A stretch of DNA of 64,000 bases from Tetrapyrgos nigripes (taxonomy: Eukaryota > Basidiomycota > Agaricomycetes > Agaricales > Campanellaceae): positions 434,001-498,000 of the forward strand of contig JAACJM010000029.1 of NCBI GenBank assembly GCA_013368315.1. The letters run 5' to 3'. Shown in pieces: positions 33,135 through 45,478 of this stretch. The notes beneath the pieces are model-generated. The model saw only the letters and a program-made list of their open reading frames with translations. It had not been told where the DNA came from and searched no databases. Positions within the stretch are counted from its first letter, which is position 1; each line of letters starts with the position of its first letter. A program made the position numbers and the translations under genes.

Positions 33135-34558
33135 CTACCGCCGCTTCTTGTGAGACCTCTCTCCTTTGCATACCTCGCAGCGCCATCCCCGAGGAACCAT
33201 TGTATCCAACCCTTGGCATATAAAGTGGTACTATACAGCTACTGGTGAGTCCAACTTTGTATACAATTTGTCTAATACTCACCCATTTTGTTACACACTC
33301 AGTGTTCGAGCAGCAAGCAACATCTTCACTGTTTCTCTGCTCTTCCAGAATTGCGAAACCACATACGCAAGAGAAGAGGTCAGTACCTTCGGTAATACGC
33401 GGTCTTTTGGCGCGTTTTGGCCTTCGCACATCGTCGTTTTCCTGTAACTGAACATTAGGCCGGTATACTTTCCCGAAGTCTTTTCAAGAAGGGTGGCTAG
33501 GGCTCCGCACCGTCCAGTAATACTGGTACGCCCGTAAATTTTACGGGCTCAGTACTGGTACGGTATACCCATACCCGTAATCATACTGGTTCATTTCGAA
33601 GCCTGTACGGTACTGGACGGGTACGGGTACGGCAGTAATACTGGATACGGGTCTGTACTGGTGCAGCTGAGGAAAATTATAAAGAAGACTTACCTTCTAG
33701 TGGCTTCGTGCTGATCTTGAGAGCTATACAAGTTAGTAGGAGGACAAAAATCGAGGTTGTGCTCACCAAGATGGCTTTCTGAAAGTTTTCACTTGACTTC
33801 GCATCTCATTGACATCTGAACAATACTGCATCAAGACCATTTTTCATCAGAATTTGCTCGAAGATGCTCTCCGGGCTTGAATTTTGCAGTATGGCAAGCA
33901 CTTTATTTACAAGAAATTACCCAAACTAAGCAAAACAGTCAAAAAATCGATACAAAACTCGTCACCGAGGCTTGACCGACCCGTATACCGTAAAACCCGT
34001 AATACGGCCATAAAGAAGACGGTTATATACGGGCTGAACCCGTACCGTACAACCCCGTATTTCTTGATCAGAAAGTCACATACGGTACAGGACCGTATCC
34101 GTTGTACGGTACCAGTACAAACCGTACAGTACTGGTACGGCGCGGAGCCCTAAGGGTGGCTCAGGGGCCTCAGCGTTTGGTGCTGGAATAAGGGGGGATA
34201 GAGGGGCGCTGCCTGAGGCAATTGGAAGTGGAGAAGAGACGACGGAAGGATTCGGTGTTGCCTTTGGTCGTAGGTATCCAAGAATTGTATTTGGCTTTTG
34301 TTTTACGGCGGCGGCTTTCTTCTTCATACGAGTCTTTTTGCATTTTTGACTGATAAGATGGACCTTAGACAGGAAGCCAATCCCAGCATTACCGACGTTA
34401 ACATCTGTATTACACCGGGGGCAGTTCGCATGTCCATTGATGATGGGAATCTATACAGTACGTATACGTACGTACTATGAATGATACAATTGACAGGAGT
34501 TATCCAAAAGAGGACTCACAGTGTTAAGGTCAGGGAGCTCTTCGTCTGAGTCGATCAT
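33135..34558 (-). pseudogene. Zinc-finger / PHD-finger gene disrupted by a hAT MITE
   Basis: Exon 1 is 34520-34558 (MIDSDEELPDLNT). After a 69-bp intron, exon 2 starts at 34450 and carries CPRCNTDVNV and a His/Cys pair (KVHLISQKCKK), a possible Cys2-His-Cys zinc site, then a Pro/Ala/Ser-rich linker. A 655-bp MITE interrupts it at 33498-34152. Downstream, FSCVCG, VACCSNTECVTKW, a 52-bp intron (33231-33282), then YHFICQGLD and WRCEVCKGE form a C4HC3 PHD finger ending at 33135. After virtual removal of the MITE and one target copy, the frame still meets a stop near the junction. Either a small intron is unrecognised there or the gene is dead. PHD fingers read histone tails. Confidence 0.6.
33498..34152 (+). 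mobile_element. hAT-type MITE, 655 bp
   Basis: The ends are TAGGGCTCCGC and its complement, with perfect 8-bp target duplications AGGGTGGC at 33490-33497 and 34153-34160. The interior is rich in TACTGGTACGG-type motifs, like the MITE at 9900-10875. It is non-coding. Confidence 0.88.
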
Positions 34559-37316
34559 GCTCCCAATATGCTCGAAAGAGACTAGAGCACGACGCGTATG
34601 ACAATTGGTACTGTAAAAAATTTTCCACCAATCAGAGGAGAGTAATAACTCAGCCCGACGCGTCGCAAGAGTCAGTACATATGACAACTAAGCTATTTCG
34701 TGCTGTTGACAGCCGCTTTGCGAGTTATATGTGTCTCAGGAATCATTATAACACTGAGAATACTAGAAATTGGACATATTTCCTCCTCAAAACCTCAAAA
34801 ATTTTTGGGTCACCAAAATTTTTTTGTGGCCTCAACCACTCGACCGACCGACCTCCGGAGTGTCCCGGTCCGCAATCCCGGACACCCCTTGCATCCCCCT
34901 CTTATTACCCTTTCTTCGCATTGTCGTACGATACCGGCGCTGGCGTATGTTCATTCAGAGACCCATTGGCTCTTCGAGAATCATTGACATCTTACGATTC
35001 TTTTAATTCTCCAACCACTGTCGTCGCATGTTCATCTCTGTCTACTCCCATGTAGTACACACACATGTTGTTCTCTTCACCTCCTAGACCTTTAGGATCA
35101 CTATTGTGGACAGTCTTTTCATTGTTAATTTCTCTAGCAGTACATGACGTCGATAGGCAGTCGCAAGGTGCGAGTAAACGAGGAGTCAAAAAAAAAAAAA
35201 GCGAATCAGATACCTGGGTGCACCGACCAGCATTCTAGCCTTAAAGGATTTTGCGCGGTAGAGAGGCTTTCTTGTAACGAACAACAACTATTCAAGCAGC
35301 GAGTGGCGCCACTAGTAGTGATTATGAAGTGATGGATAGATAAAGTCATAACGCAAATGAATCAACACACACGAGGAAAACATGAGTGCTGTGAACGTAC
35401 CCTCGTAGATCAGGGTATTAGTAGTACTACGTCATGTAGAACTTACTAGCGAACTAACTTCTACTAGGAATGGGCGATTAGCTATAGTTAGTTTCCCGAA
35501 GGGTTGCTCTCAAGACGAAACCTTGTACCTACCTCGATTACCTGAAAGCAGACGCTGCTACCAGGCTTTAAGATATTCGAACGAATGGGTTAGCCAGGTA
35601 TATAATCAACCCTTGGAGCTGGAGAGGTGATTGATAGATAGAATCGGAAGATACACGAGGAGAGCATGAGTACTGCGCGCGACATCAGTACCCTCAAGTC
35701 ATGAGTTGACCGACGTCAGAACACGAGTGGCGATTGTTAGCTGATTGTGGTAGTTGATTAGAGATGGCTGAAAGCGTCGAGGGAAGAATGGAGATCTTTG
35801 CTAGGCCATTGGATCACTTTATGCCACTGAGAGGCGGCTCGGATGCAGTGACAATAGAACTCGTTTTAATGATCATGGATCCAACATAGTCTGAACCCTA
35901 ATCTACGAGGACCCGTGACGCATAAAGCCCTCGTCGATCGGTAGTAATTATCGGAAGACTTATTGGGAGCTAAGGGGTATATCGGAAATGAAGAAGGGAG
36001 AGAGAAAGAAGGTCTTGAGTATGAAAGGTGGCGATGCTAATCGATAAGTTAAGGACTTCCTTGCATGCCTGAGGTGTGGGGCTTTAAGACCTAGATACAG
36101 ACGGATGCATGGATTGTCACTTGAACGTGCATCGTCGTCGCTGTCGTTGAACTCCGATCTCCACCCTAATATTTTCATCTAGCCGAAACCAATGTTAAAG
36201 GAGGGAAATGATTGGCTGGAAGAAGCATGGCTCAGAACAGTAGAGCAAGTGCAATTGCTCATCATGGTTTAGATGGAGACCTATACTTAGGTGCTAGCAC
36301 CTTGAAGCACCGCTTCGTCCAGTCCTACCGTACTGATGGAGCTAGTCAAAAGAAGAATAAAGTCGTGATGTACTTGCTGCTCATGTGTTCTGAAAGTGTA
36401 TGTCGAGTTCAAAAGACAATAAGCCCTGTGGGCGTGCTTCCTCAATAGATAGATTACTGAGTCAACCAGAATTGGTAGCTTCAAAGTATGTTTCTTACTT
36501 ACTTGAGAGTGTCGTTCATCATAGCAACGGTCAAACATCCGTAGATACGTAGAGTCTCAATTGAGAAACTGTTCAGGTTCCTTTATTGAGTTGATCAATT
36601 CATTACAGTGGACCGAGATAGACCGACGTTCTGCGGATGGGAGAGCGGGCGAGCGGGTAAATCACGGATCCGATAGGTCCGACGTGAAGACCAGCGGTGG
36701 CATTGACTCGGCTTCACATTGAGTTGCGCGATTTTACCCGCTGTCAATGAGGATTCAGGACAACGGTGTTGACAATGCCACGACGACCTTTGTTCTGTTG
36801 TTGATCTATCATCAAAATGGATGTTAGTACTACATACAGCTCCAATTACAGCTCCATGCTCGCCTATGAGAACGAGGACCCACAAAACAAAAAAAATACT
36901 TTAGGCACCAGTCCCTGAGCATATGCTTGATGAGGGCTTGATTGTATCGATGCTTGCAATAAGTCCAAGGGGACGTCGGTACAGCCTCTTGCTGCCAGAC
37001 CTTTGGTTTGACATCTGCAGCTGACCAAGATATAGAATCATCGCTTAAAGCGGTCTACTTCCCATGACTGCTGCGAGAAAGAGGGAAAAGCATGGCATAA
37101 AGACCAGAACATCAGGGAAGAAGGGAAAGGTGGACGAAAGCTGTAAGGATTGCGGGGTCTGTTTCCCACGTGGGCCGTGAAAATTTCGAGGGCGCTTAAA
37201 TGTCTCTCTTCTTTAAGTACCCTCTGCTTCTGGTCCAATGGTTCGGGGAGTCGTGCCCCAGCTGTTTCGACCTCCTTTTCTTTATTATTATTCCTGGTAA
37301 CGCCACAAACCTGGAC
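34559..37316. other. Intergenic, 2.8 kb, no gene recognised
   Basis: The only structure seen is a diverged direct duplication (ACACGAGGAAAACATGAGT at about 35371 and a similar copy at about 35655). Several short frames occur but none is supported by splice sites or motifs. Confidence 0.4.
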
Positions 37317-37323
37317 TATAAAA
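37317..37323 (+). promoter_or_regulatory. TATA box
   Basis: TATAAAA lies 57 bp upstream of the ATG at 37380. Confidence 0.55.
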
Positions 37324-37379
37324 ACCCGTAACCTCTTCCAACATCACCATTCTTCCTCTTCGCAACTTTCACTCTCAAC

Positions 37380-38464
37380 ATGACAGAATACGATTTCTCT
37401 CCAGAGGCTTACGAGGCGTATCAAAAGAAAATCAAAGGTGTCGGGAAATGGGCGGTGGAGACGTCTCGCTTCAACGGCGATTTTCCCTCTCCGTTCGCAC
37501 CATCCCCGGCTGAAACGCGACGGCCGTTGAACAAGGACAATGCAGCCGGTTCGGATTCTGACTCTGACCTCACCTCATGCTCAAGGAGGAGACGTCCTGT
37601 TCATCCCAAGTCGCTGACCCAATGGCCAGGTTCTCGTTCGCGCGCACCAACTCCACGCCAACTTCAAGCACCACCTCCACCACTTCCACCTGCTTTAGGG
37701 CAAAGGCCGCCTCCAGTTCGTTCGCATACGCTCCCAAATCAGATTTACGTCCCAACCCCATCTCCAAGGATACAACAGCCTCAGCCACAATATCCATATC
37801 CCGTACAACGGCCGGTCGTATACAACCCTCCCCAACAGCCTGTTATAACGCAACAGCAGCAGCAGTCGAAAATTTACGTTCCCCGTATTCCAAAGAGAAC
37901 GAATACGACCCCTAGTAAACCGTTGGTCTCTCAGGTGCGTCCTAGCACTTCTGCGTTTATTCCAGTAACTAACTGCTTCTACAACCTCTACAGTACCCCC
38001 ACGGAGTTCCAGTCAAATCAGCCGGAGCCTCGCCATACGCCACGCCCGTCTCTTCTCCTTACGGTTCCGCCACCTACCCATCTCCTCGTACCCCAAGCAA
38101 GAACTGGCTATCACGTATGCTTGGTTCGCTAAGCATCCGAGGACGAAGTGCTAGCCCTGCTCCCATGTACAACAGTGGTAGGGGTCCAGGAAATTACGAG
38201 TCTACCACGAGGCATCCACGCAGCAAGAGCTTGGATCCGGCAGGATATCGGAGTGAGCATCACCGTGAAAGAGATAGAGAGAAGGACAACAGAAGCGAAC
38301 AAACCAGAAGGTCTAGGTCAACTAGATCCACCAGACATCACCGGCATTCCGATGATTCAGATAGGGAACATGGGTATAGACGGCACTATGACCGTGGTAG
38401 GGATAGAGAGAGAGGGGGGGATAGACACCACCGTCGGGCCAGGAGTGACGTGGGCCACCGGTGA
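37380..38464 (+). CDS. Conserved low-complexity protein with charged RS/RD-rich tail
   Basis: Exons 37380-37934 and 37994-38464 are joined across a 59-bp GT-AG intron. The join changes frame so that PLVSQ runs into YPHGVPVKSAG, giving 341 aa. The N-terminus (MTEYDFSPEAYEAYQKKIKG) is non-repetitive and looks like a conserved short motif. The middle is Pro/Gln/Ser-rich. A segment WLSRMLGSLSIRGRSASP follows, and the last 90 residues are Arg/Asp/Glu/His/Ser-rich, like SR-type disordered tails. No enzymatic domain is visible. A nuclear or RNA-associated role is possible but unsupported. Confidence 0.75.
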
Positions 38465-40253
38465 AGAACTCGTTTGCGACTGACCTGGCGAAAGGTGTTT
38501 AACTTATTGTTGTCGGCGATATTGGGTCGTAAAGCCACGTTCTGGTGGAGCGAGTTTGTATCCACAGTTCTTGATCACGAACCCTTCGACCTACTTCCTC
38601 AGTTCCCTCTCCGTCCCGTTCTATTACGCGGAAACGACTTTTTCCTTTGTCACCTCTTCACCACTCCCGTCCATACACCTGGATTTTTTGAAAACTTTTA
38701 TCCTTATTCTACTGTACTTTTTTATTCATTCACGTTTTACTTGTCACCACTGTCCTATTCTTGAATATCACTCATCATTTTTCTTCAACCTTCCCTGATC
38801 AGCCTCCTTTCATCGTTTATCTACATCTTCCATGTATCTTAAGCTAGACTCTTGCGTATTCTCTTCCTCAACGTGTATTGTTACAACTGTATCATGGTCT
38901 TCCCTTTCATTATGTCTGTCACCTAGTACCTTTGTACCCTCTAGTCCTTCCTCCTTCTAACACGACATTCTTCTTACCGCCGACGCCTCCCTATCCCCGT
39001 CAACGACCTGCGTACGTCTGTCGTCCACATTATGTATACTACGTCAGTCATAACGTTTCATGGACCTCCTGGCCTACTTTAGTCACTTATATCATCTAGT
39101 TATGGCCAGTAACGATACTCTTTCCGTAGATGAAATATATCTTTGCTTGGTTATCATGAAACGGCTTTTACAGTGCAGTTAATGCTTTTCAAATGGTCCT
39201 TCAAGCTTCAAGCTTAACTTCTAGCTTGGGCCTGCTGGAAAAATGTAAACAGAACTTGTATTCGCAGAGACGAAAGCACATGGTATAGGAAGAACAATCC
39301 ATGAAAAGTTGCCAAATTTTGTGCCGGGTCTCGTCTCACTTCACATCTATGAGAGAACGAACCGAACGAGGCACCGGTGGACGTCTAATCATAGAACAAA
39401 GACGGTGTAATGTAGGTGTAAGGAACGGAGTTCAAAGGGAGTTGTCTCACGGGATGAGGACGACATCTGAAACAGAATTGGTTAGTCTAGTGGGGACTGG
39501 CGAAAGAAAGGCACGTACTGAGCACGACGAGTTGAAGATAGTCTGCAGGCATATGTCTCATTCCCTACTAAAGACAAGCCTCTCGCATCGACAAGGGCTT
39601 TGCAACTCCTGCTCTACCCGCCCTGACCACATTTTCCAGTTCTTCGAGCTACTACGACATCAGGACCTTGACGAGTGTAGCCGCAGAATGTGGAGAGTGT
39701 ATTTGAGCAGTGCGTATCGTAATCTTTGCCTTGCCGGCTTGGCCTAGAGAAAGGGATGGTTAGTACTCAACGAAAGCGTTCAACGAAACCCATGGGAAGG
39801 AGAAGGAGAAGGTTGTAAGGAAAAAATATAGTCAAGACGACCAATGAGACGGGGAGAGAAGGAAAGTGAAACAGAAAAAAAAACGGCAATGAGCTCACCT
39901 TTTAGTAGACCTTGTCCATGGTAGACCCGATTCTCATCCAAGACCGTCTCTCCCTATCGTCTGATCCGGTCCGGTGAGCAGTCCCTCTCCAGTCCCGTTA
40001 TGTCTCGGCGAAGAGAAACCTATTTTCGTGACCACCAACCCATCCTAACGTTGTCCGCTACATCTCGGTCTTCCCTGAAACTTGGTTCCACAAAGAAGGT
40101 GAGGCCATGTTGAGTATGGATTACTGGTCCCTGAGATACGCGTCGCGTTCGACCAAGGTAATAGTAAATGTAGCGCTGGAGGTGTAGGATGAGGATAGCT
40201 AGGACGCGCATAGATGTCGGGTTGAGTATCGTGGGCCAAGCCGTGAGTGCAGC
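38465..40253. other. 3' flank and intergenic, no firm gene
   Basis: A pyrimidine-rich stretch follows the preceding gene. A 148-codon plus-strand frame at 39301-39747 lacks any recognised motif and I do not call it. Confidence 0.35.
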
Positions 40254-41450
40254 CTAAGGAGGGTGAGGTGGTGGTGATTGATACCAAACAGGCTTGTAGA
40301 ACGTATATCCTATTGAGATACGTCCTGGAAATGTCGTATTGACAACAATAACGATGGCAGACTGCCTTCTGCGATCAGATGACGCGTATTGAGGTGGAGG
40401 AGGTTGGTCGGGTGTCTTCAGCGGCGATATCAGATGACATAAAGGTTTAGTTGGGGCTTCGACCTCGGTACTCGTTGTTGAAGGACTGGAAAGATTGAAG
40501 CGTCAGTCAAAGGTACAATGCGGGAAACAGAAGGAACGCACTGCTTCAGGTTTGGAGGTAGAGATGATGTTCTGGGACAGATATAGTGTCAGTCAGAATG
40601 ACGGAAAACGAATAAAGAGAAGAAAAAAACGCACTGTTGCTGCAAGCCTCTAAATGATCTCTGAACCTTCTTCTCCGAGTATGACATCCCGCTCTCGACT
40701 GAGGTATCGACGAAACAGAGGGACAGTTGGTTAATGTAGCCTCCGATGCCAAAATCGAGATGAGTATTAAGGAATGCACCGTTCCAGGAGCATTGAGACT
40801 AGGCTTCTGACTTGAAGGTTAAGTCCTTGGAGGACTGTAGGGAAAAAAAGGTGTGAGTCAGAAGGGCCCCAGAACGCAAAAAAAAAGTAGGGAAAAAAGA
40901 AGAAAATAAACAACACACTTTTCCGCGCATCTCATCTTCCCTCGGCCCATCCTCTCAATATGACACGCTCTGACACTCTGCTTCGATCCCTCGGCCGAGG
41001 TATTGAGTAAACAGACAGACAGGCGTTTGAGGTAGCCCCCATTGCCAAAACCAATGATAGTTTACCCTATGAAAACACACTCGTCGTGGATGCCTCGGTC
41101 AGTTGCAATGTGAATACGTCTGCCGCAAGTAAGAGCAGCATGCGACATCTACAGTGGAAGGTCACCGGTGAGATCTTCTCTAATAGTGACCGATGAAGTC
41201 GGTGAACAATGAACCATGCGCCGGAAATCTTCATGTTTATGACCGTCACTGAGACACGTTGACTGTGAGAGGAATGTCAGTAGGATAGTAAACCTGACAT
41301 AGCCCTAGGGAGTACGCACCATAGATAATATCGAGCTTAAAAGTATCTCGATATGCCTCTGGGTTTCCGCCAGTGATAGCAACACTCTGAGGAAAGACAT
41401 GAGCGGTAAGCAAACAACAGACTGACTCGACACGTACCATCACTGCGCCA
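40254..41450 (-). CDS. Unidentified minus-strand gene, partial model
   Basis: The 3' end is readable. An exon codes for NQLSLCFVDTSVE and ends at a GTGCGT donor. A 30-nt exon (TSSLPPNLK) follows, and the last exon carries PPPPQYASSD, IVIVVNTTFPGRIS and a C-terminus YQSPPPHPP, stop at 40254-40256. These exons join in one frame with GT-AG borders. A similar block (FGNGGYLKRLSVCLLNTSAE) occurs about 260 bp upstream, suggesting an exon duplication. Upstream pieces near 41000-41440 (SVAITGGNPEAYRDTFKL) look coding, but I could not connect them. The tail contains a PPxY motif (PPQY). The family is not recognised. Confidence 0.4.
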
Positions 41451-41966
41451 CTAACACAACATATCCTTTTAACACCTAGCTCATTGCCTCAGTGGTGCAG
41501 GGTATCGAGTTCTGGCATGTGGTCACCACGGGAGAACGGCCGAGTTGTTAAACAATCCCTCGCGGTCAGAAGCATCTGGGCCTGAAGAAAGAAGAGAGAA
41601 AAAATAGAGCGAAAAAGATCGATAAAATGATCTGGCTCCGTTATTTGAAGTCCACTAGGTGCTAAAGTAGCAAGCGCATCATCGTTTTAGAAGCGGAGCG
41701 CTTGTAGCAGCGGGTCTGTGCGTGAGAATAAATGCCTAAAATCCCAATTTCCTCTTCAACATTCTCTCTCCATGTTCAACAAAGTCTCGAATATTCCGCA
41801 GGTCCCACCCATCACGCGACCTTTGTTTAAAAGTTTGAGTTTGTTGAATGTTGACTTTTCGGACGCTATATCTATATAATCTTTTCAACTCCAACCACTG
41901 ACAAACTTCCCCTTGACTTCATCGCGTTTCCCTCCTCAGACGCGTCTCCTCTTGAACATCTCGTCC
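41451..41966. other. Intergenic and putative promoter region
   Basis: An AT-rich TATATAA-like stretch lies at about 41872-41880, roughly 90 bp upstream of the next ATG. Confidence 0.4.
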
Positions 41967-44195
41967 ATGAGACCGATTTATACATCAGTACCAACTGCTT
42001 CTAGAGGCTGGACGGACAGCCAACACCTGCACATCATCCAATACTTATCAGATCACAGAAGTGACAGAAAACTATATTCCGCTGCGCTTTGGGAAGGGCT
42101 GGCTAGTGCGGTGAGTAACCATATGATACACTTCGTGTGATACTTTGCAGATGCTCAAACCTTGACAGTGCCCAAGCACGCACAGTTCAACAGCGTGGCG
42201 AGATAGGTTTATTTCTTATAAACCGTGGTTCGAAGCGCGAATCGAAGACCATCTCAATGCAAAAGTGAATCCTCCTGCGCCATATCGTGAACGCACGCTG
42301 TGAGCTGATGCTGATTTTGTTCCGTCTTCTTCCAGCCCATTATTCTACCTTCAGAGCCTCTTCGGGATACTACTAAGTGGAATCTTAACGACTCTAGATC
42401 TGTCGCCGCAGCTCCCAAGCGCCACCGCAATAGATTCACCCCCGCAGACGATCAAAATCTCATCAAATTCCTTGCTGAAAACGACGTGGATGAGAGTCGT
42501 AGGAAGGGATCGAAAATACTTTACATGGCACTCGGAACGGAGGTACGTGTACAGTAGACTTTGTTGCCGACGAATGTTATATCTATCCTCACGATTCCTT
42601 CTTCCTTCTCTGCTATCTGGCAGCCTGATCAATATCCATGGGCCTCATCGCATTCTTGGCTCAGCTGGAGGGCCTATTATCGAAAAAATCAAACTTATTT
42701 TAACCGCAAAATCTTCACATACCAGCAGGATCAGGCGAAGACACGAGCAGAGATTCGTACCACCGGTATGTCGTCTCAAGTTGTTCCTTTCTCTTACCGT
42801 ACCTTGCAATTTCCACTGACGTATCTCTTCTCTCAGCCTCGGACTCGAGACTGGACCCCAATGCAGCTGTTTCCGTTGCTCAACACAATACCGAACCATC
42901 GCCTTCAGTACTCTGTATAACTTTCGCAGAATTTCAAAGGCAGATGGAGGCTAGTATATCCGCCATGGCCGTCGATGACGCCAATAGACGTGAAGATAAC
43001 CTACCACAAGCGAAACGTGAGTATCTATCTGTTATAGTATCTGTCTGTCTGTATGCATTTCGTGCGTTACTACCAAGTTTCTACAACTTGCTCTAAGCCA
43101 TTCTTCTTTGATTCCTATACCATATTGGATATACATCAGCTCATGTTTTCATTCTCTTTTTTTATCAGACTCAACGCCAAGCCTATCAAGACCAGCCGCA
43201 TCCGCCGAGCGTAGTACTGCGATCCAAAGTCCGCTCTTCTCATCGAGTTCACCACCTTTTGAAAAGTACCTGTGTCAAGGCCGTGACACCGGTACAGCTA
43301 TGCAGTTGGATGCACGCGAAGATTTGCTATGTGTCGACGAGGGATCGGAGGAGCAATCAGCAGCAGCATTGGACGGAGTGAAGGCTGTTTCACTCGGCGA
43401 CAGAGACAACAACAACGCAGGTGAATCTAGTGACTGTATGTGATGATATTTCCTTTCTTTCATCTCAATGATCCCTCCCTCTTTCTCGACTTTTCAGACA
43501 GTATCCCAAAATTCTACGATGAAGAAATCGAGTATGCAGATACGCCACCGCCTGAACCCATACCCGGGTCACCGTCGCCGCCATTCAACTTGATCGGACG
43601 CAAAGATTCGGAAATGGACGTCGACACGGAACATAGTTCTCATCGAGCTGAGATACATATGGATGCGGAAATGAATGAGGCTCTCGACGCGTTAGACCAC
43701 GATATGGACGATGGGGAATGGAAAGAAGAGATGGGTCTCACGGCGACTCAATGGCATGATGATGGGGAAGGTGAAAATGGTGAGTCTTCAAATATTTATT
43801 GCTATCGTGTTGGTCTTCGTTTTGTTTTTGGACAACACTCTGATCTTGTCCTGCTTGATTTTGTCTTTCTAGCTCTCAACAGTCATGGATCTGCCGACCT
43901 TCCGAAACCCAATGTCAGTGCTTACGATGACTCAGAGTTTGGTCTCAGACTAGTAGATGGTGATCTCAACGTCGACGTATACGACGGTAAAGTGACCAAT
44001 CACCAAGACGCTAGCGCTCAGACGGATGAGGAGGATGAGGCTCCAAAGCTCGCCAACGGTGTTTGTCGTTGCCAGAATCGTGCTATTAGTCGTGCGGATA
44101 CTGAGCGTAGAGAACAGGAACAGGCTTTCTTGCTTCTGATAGTGCTGTTGCACCAGATGATCTTCGGGCCTTCAGAAGCTACGAATGATTTGTGA
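41967..44195 (+). CDS. Protein with two Rap1-type Myb domains
   Basis: Eight exons: 41967-42110, 42169-42264, 42336-42542, 42624-42765, 42837-43016, 43169-43435, 43498-43779 and 43873-44195. The phases sum to 547 codons (546 aa). The first Myb-like unit spans residues about 14-72 (RGWTDSQHLHIIQYLSDHRS, then SSTAWRDRFISYKPWFEARI). The second spans about 113-182 (NRFTPADDQNLIKFLAEND, then HSWLSWRAYYRKN). The long first helix and HSW-x-SWR third helix are typical of the Rap1/TERF2IP Myb fold. The rest is acidic and disordered. In other fungi Rap1 proteins bind telomeres or shelterin partners. This model lacks an N-terminal BRCT domain and a recognisable Rap1 C-terminal domain, so it may be a paralogue. 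The exon 2 donor is the weakest junction. Confidence 0.75.
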
Positions 44196-45478
44196 TTTGC
44201 GAAATTGCTTTGAAACGGTTTCTCATTATCATTTCAACCATTTTTTCCCTGATTGTTTCGATTCATATTCATCGATACTTAGCGTATAGACGAAGAGTGT
44301 GTATGAAGTGCTTGTATGAAATTAGGATTCTTCCAATGTTCGCTCATAATTCGTTGGTGGAGTTTGGTAGCTCGTCGGTGATTGAACGTCCGTGAATCAC
44401 TGACAAGTCCTTTCAGAATCACAGTGGCAAAATTCATCATCATTGGCCATGTCAGCACGTACATTCAGCAATCTTCTGTCGCACTGATAAGAGGGTTCAA
44501 ACTTAGCATCAGTGTGAAGGTGACTTAAGGGTAACTCACCAAGTGGCGTCTGCGGGATTTCTTCTGTCTTCAGTCACATCATTAATAAGACTGGATTCAA
44601 AAGTTTTTAGCTCAAGAGATAACGGTGCATACATAGATTTGTACGAGCTGCATCTAGAACGTCCCCATGACAGGTGTTCTTGCGGGACTTGTCTCTGTAC
44701 CATGTACCAGGACAGATTGAATGACTCTTCCGCACCGAAGTCCCATGTCTGCAGTCTCGTTCAAGTATTCCATTCAAAGAGAACAAATGGTTCTGACGGA
44801 ACTTGCAAGAGCGAATACTAGCTCCAATTTCTCCATTCGCATCTCAGAGCCTCTGAGCCATCCGGTAGGGCTCATGCTAAAATCTTCCTTGAACAGAAGA
44901 TCCGGATGCCTAGTTGATCGCTAGCATAGGAAATATCGCTGAATTTCCTTGCTACTGGAATCCTTAGAGTAGCTAAGTAACTGCGAGGATGTGCCACCCC
45001 GGAGGAACTCCCCGATAAGGTCGTATGACCTAGACCGTAGACACAACAAAATAGACACTCAATTGAAATGTGAACTCATCCGTACCTTAAGGATTTAAGG
45101 CCGTGATGACCGTACCCTCTGCCGACCCTCATACTGAGTCTGCAGGCTCAAATGTCCTCCGAACGCGGAGAACTCAGGAGGATGGTCACTTCCGACTTTC
45201 CTTTCTTGGGAGATGGGGTCAAAAAATCCAAGGGAAGCGACAAGGTCGGTTAGCGTTATACACGTGAGCCAGTCCTTCTTATCGCTCCACCTTCACCCTC
45301 TCCCATCCCATTCAGAGTCTATTGCTCCCTCCCTCTCTGTGCAGTCCTCCGACCAAACTCAACCCTGTGACCCCTTGAGCTATTACTGCCAGGGCTTTAT
45401 AGCGCAAACCTTTCAACCACCCTGTTTCATTTGCCTTTCAAGGACCCCGTCTTCGTTTGTGTCTCGGCTCGAAGAACA
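44196..45478. other. Intergenic, nothing firm
   Basis: Short frames on both strands, with no motif or splice-consistent gene. Confidence 0.35.

Noticed and set aside
39301..39747. 148-codon plus-strand frame
   Set aside because: No recognised motif, no upstream promoter-like sequence, and open frames of this length occur by chance here.
41455..41530. Second tRNA-like sequence
   Set aside because: It has an A-box-like stretch but no acceptor or T-stem pairing.
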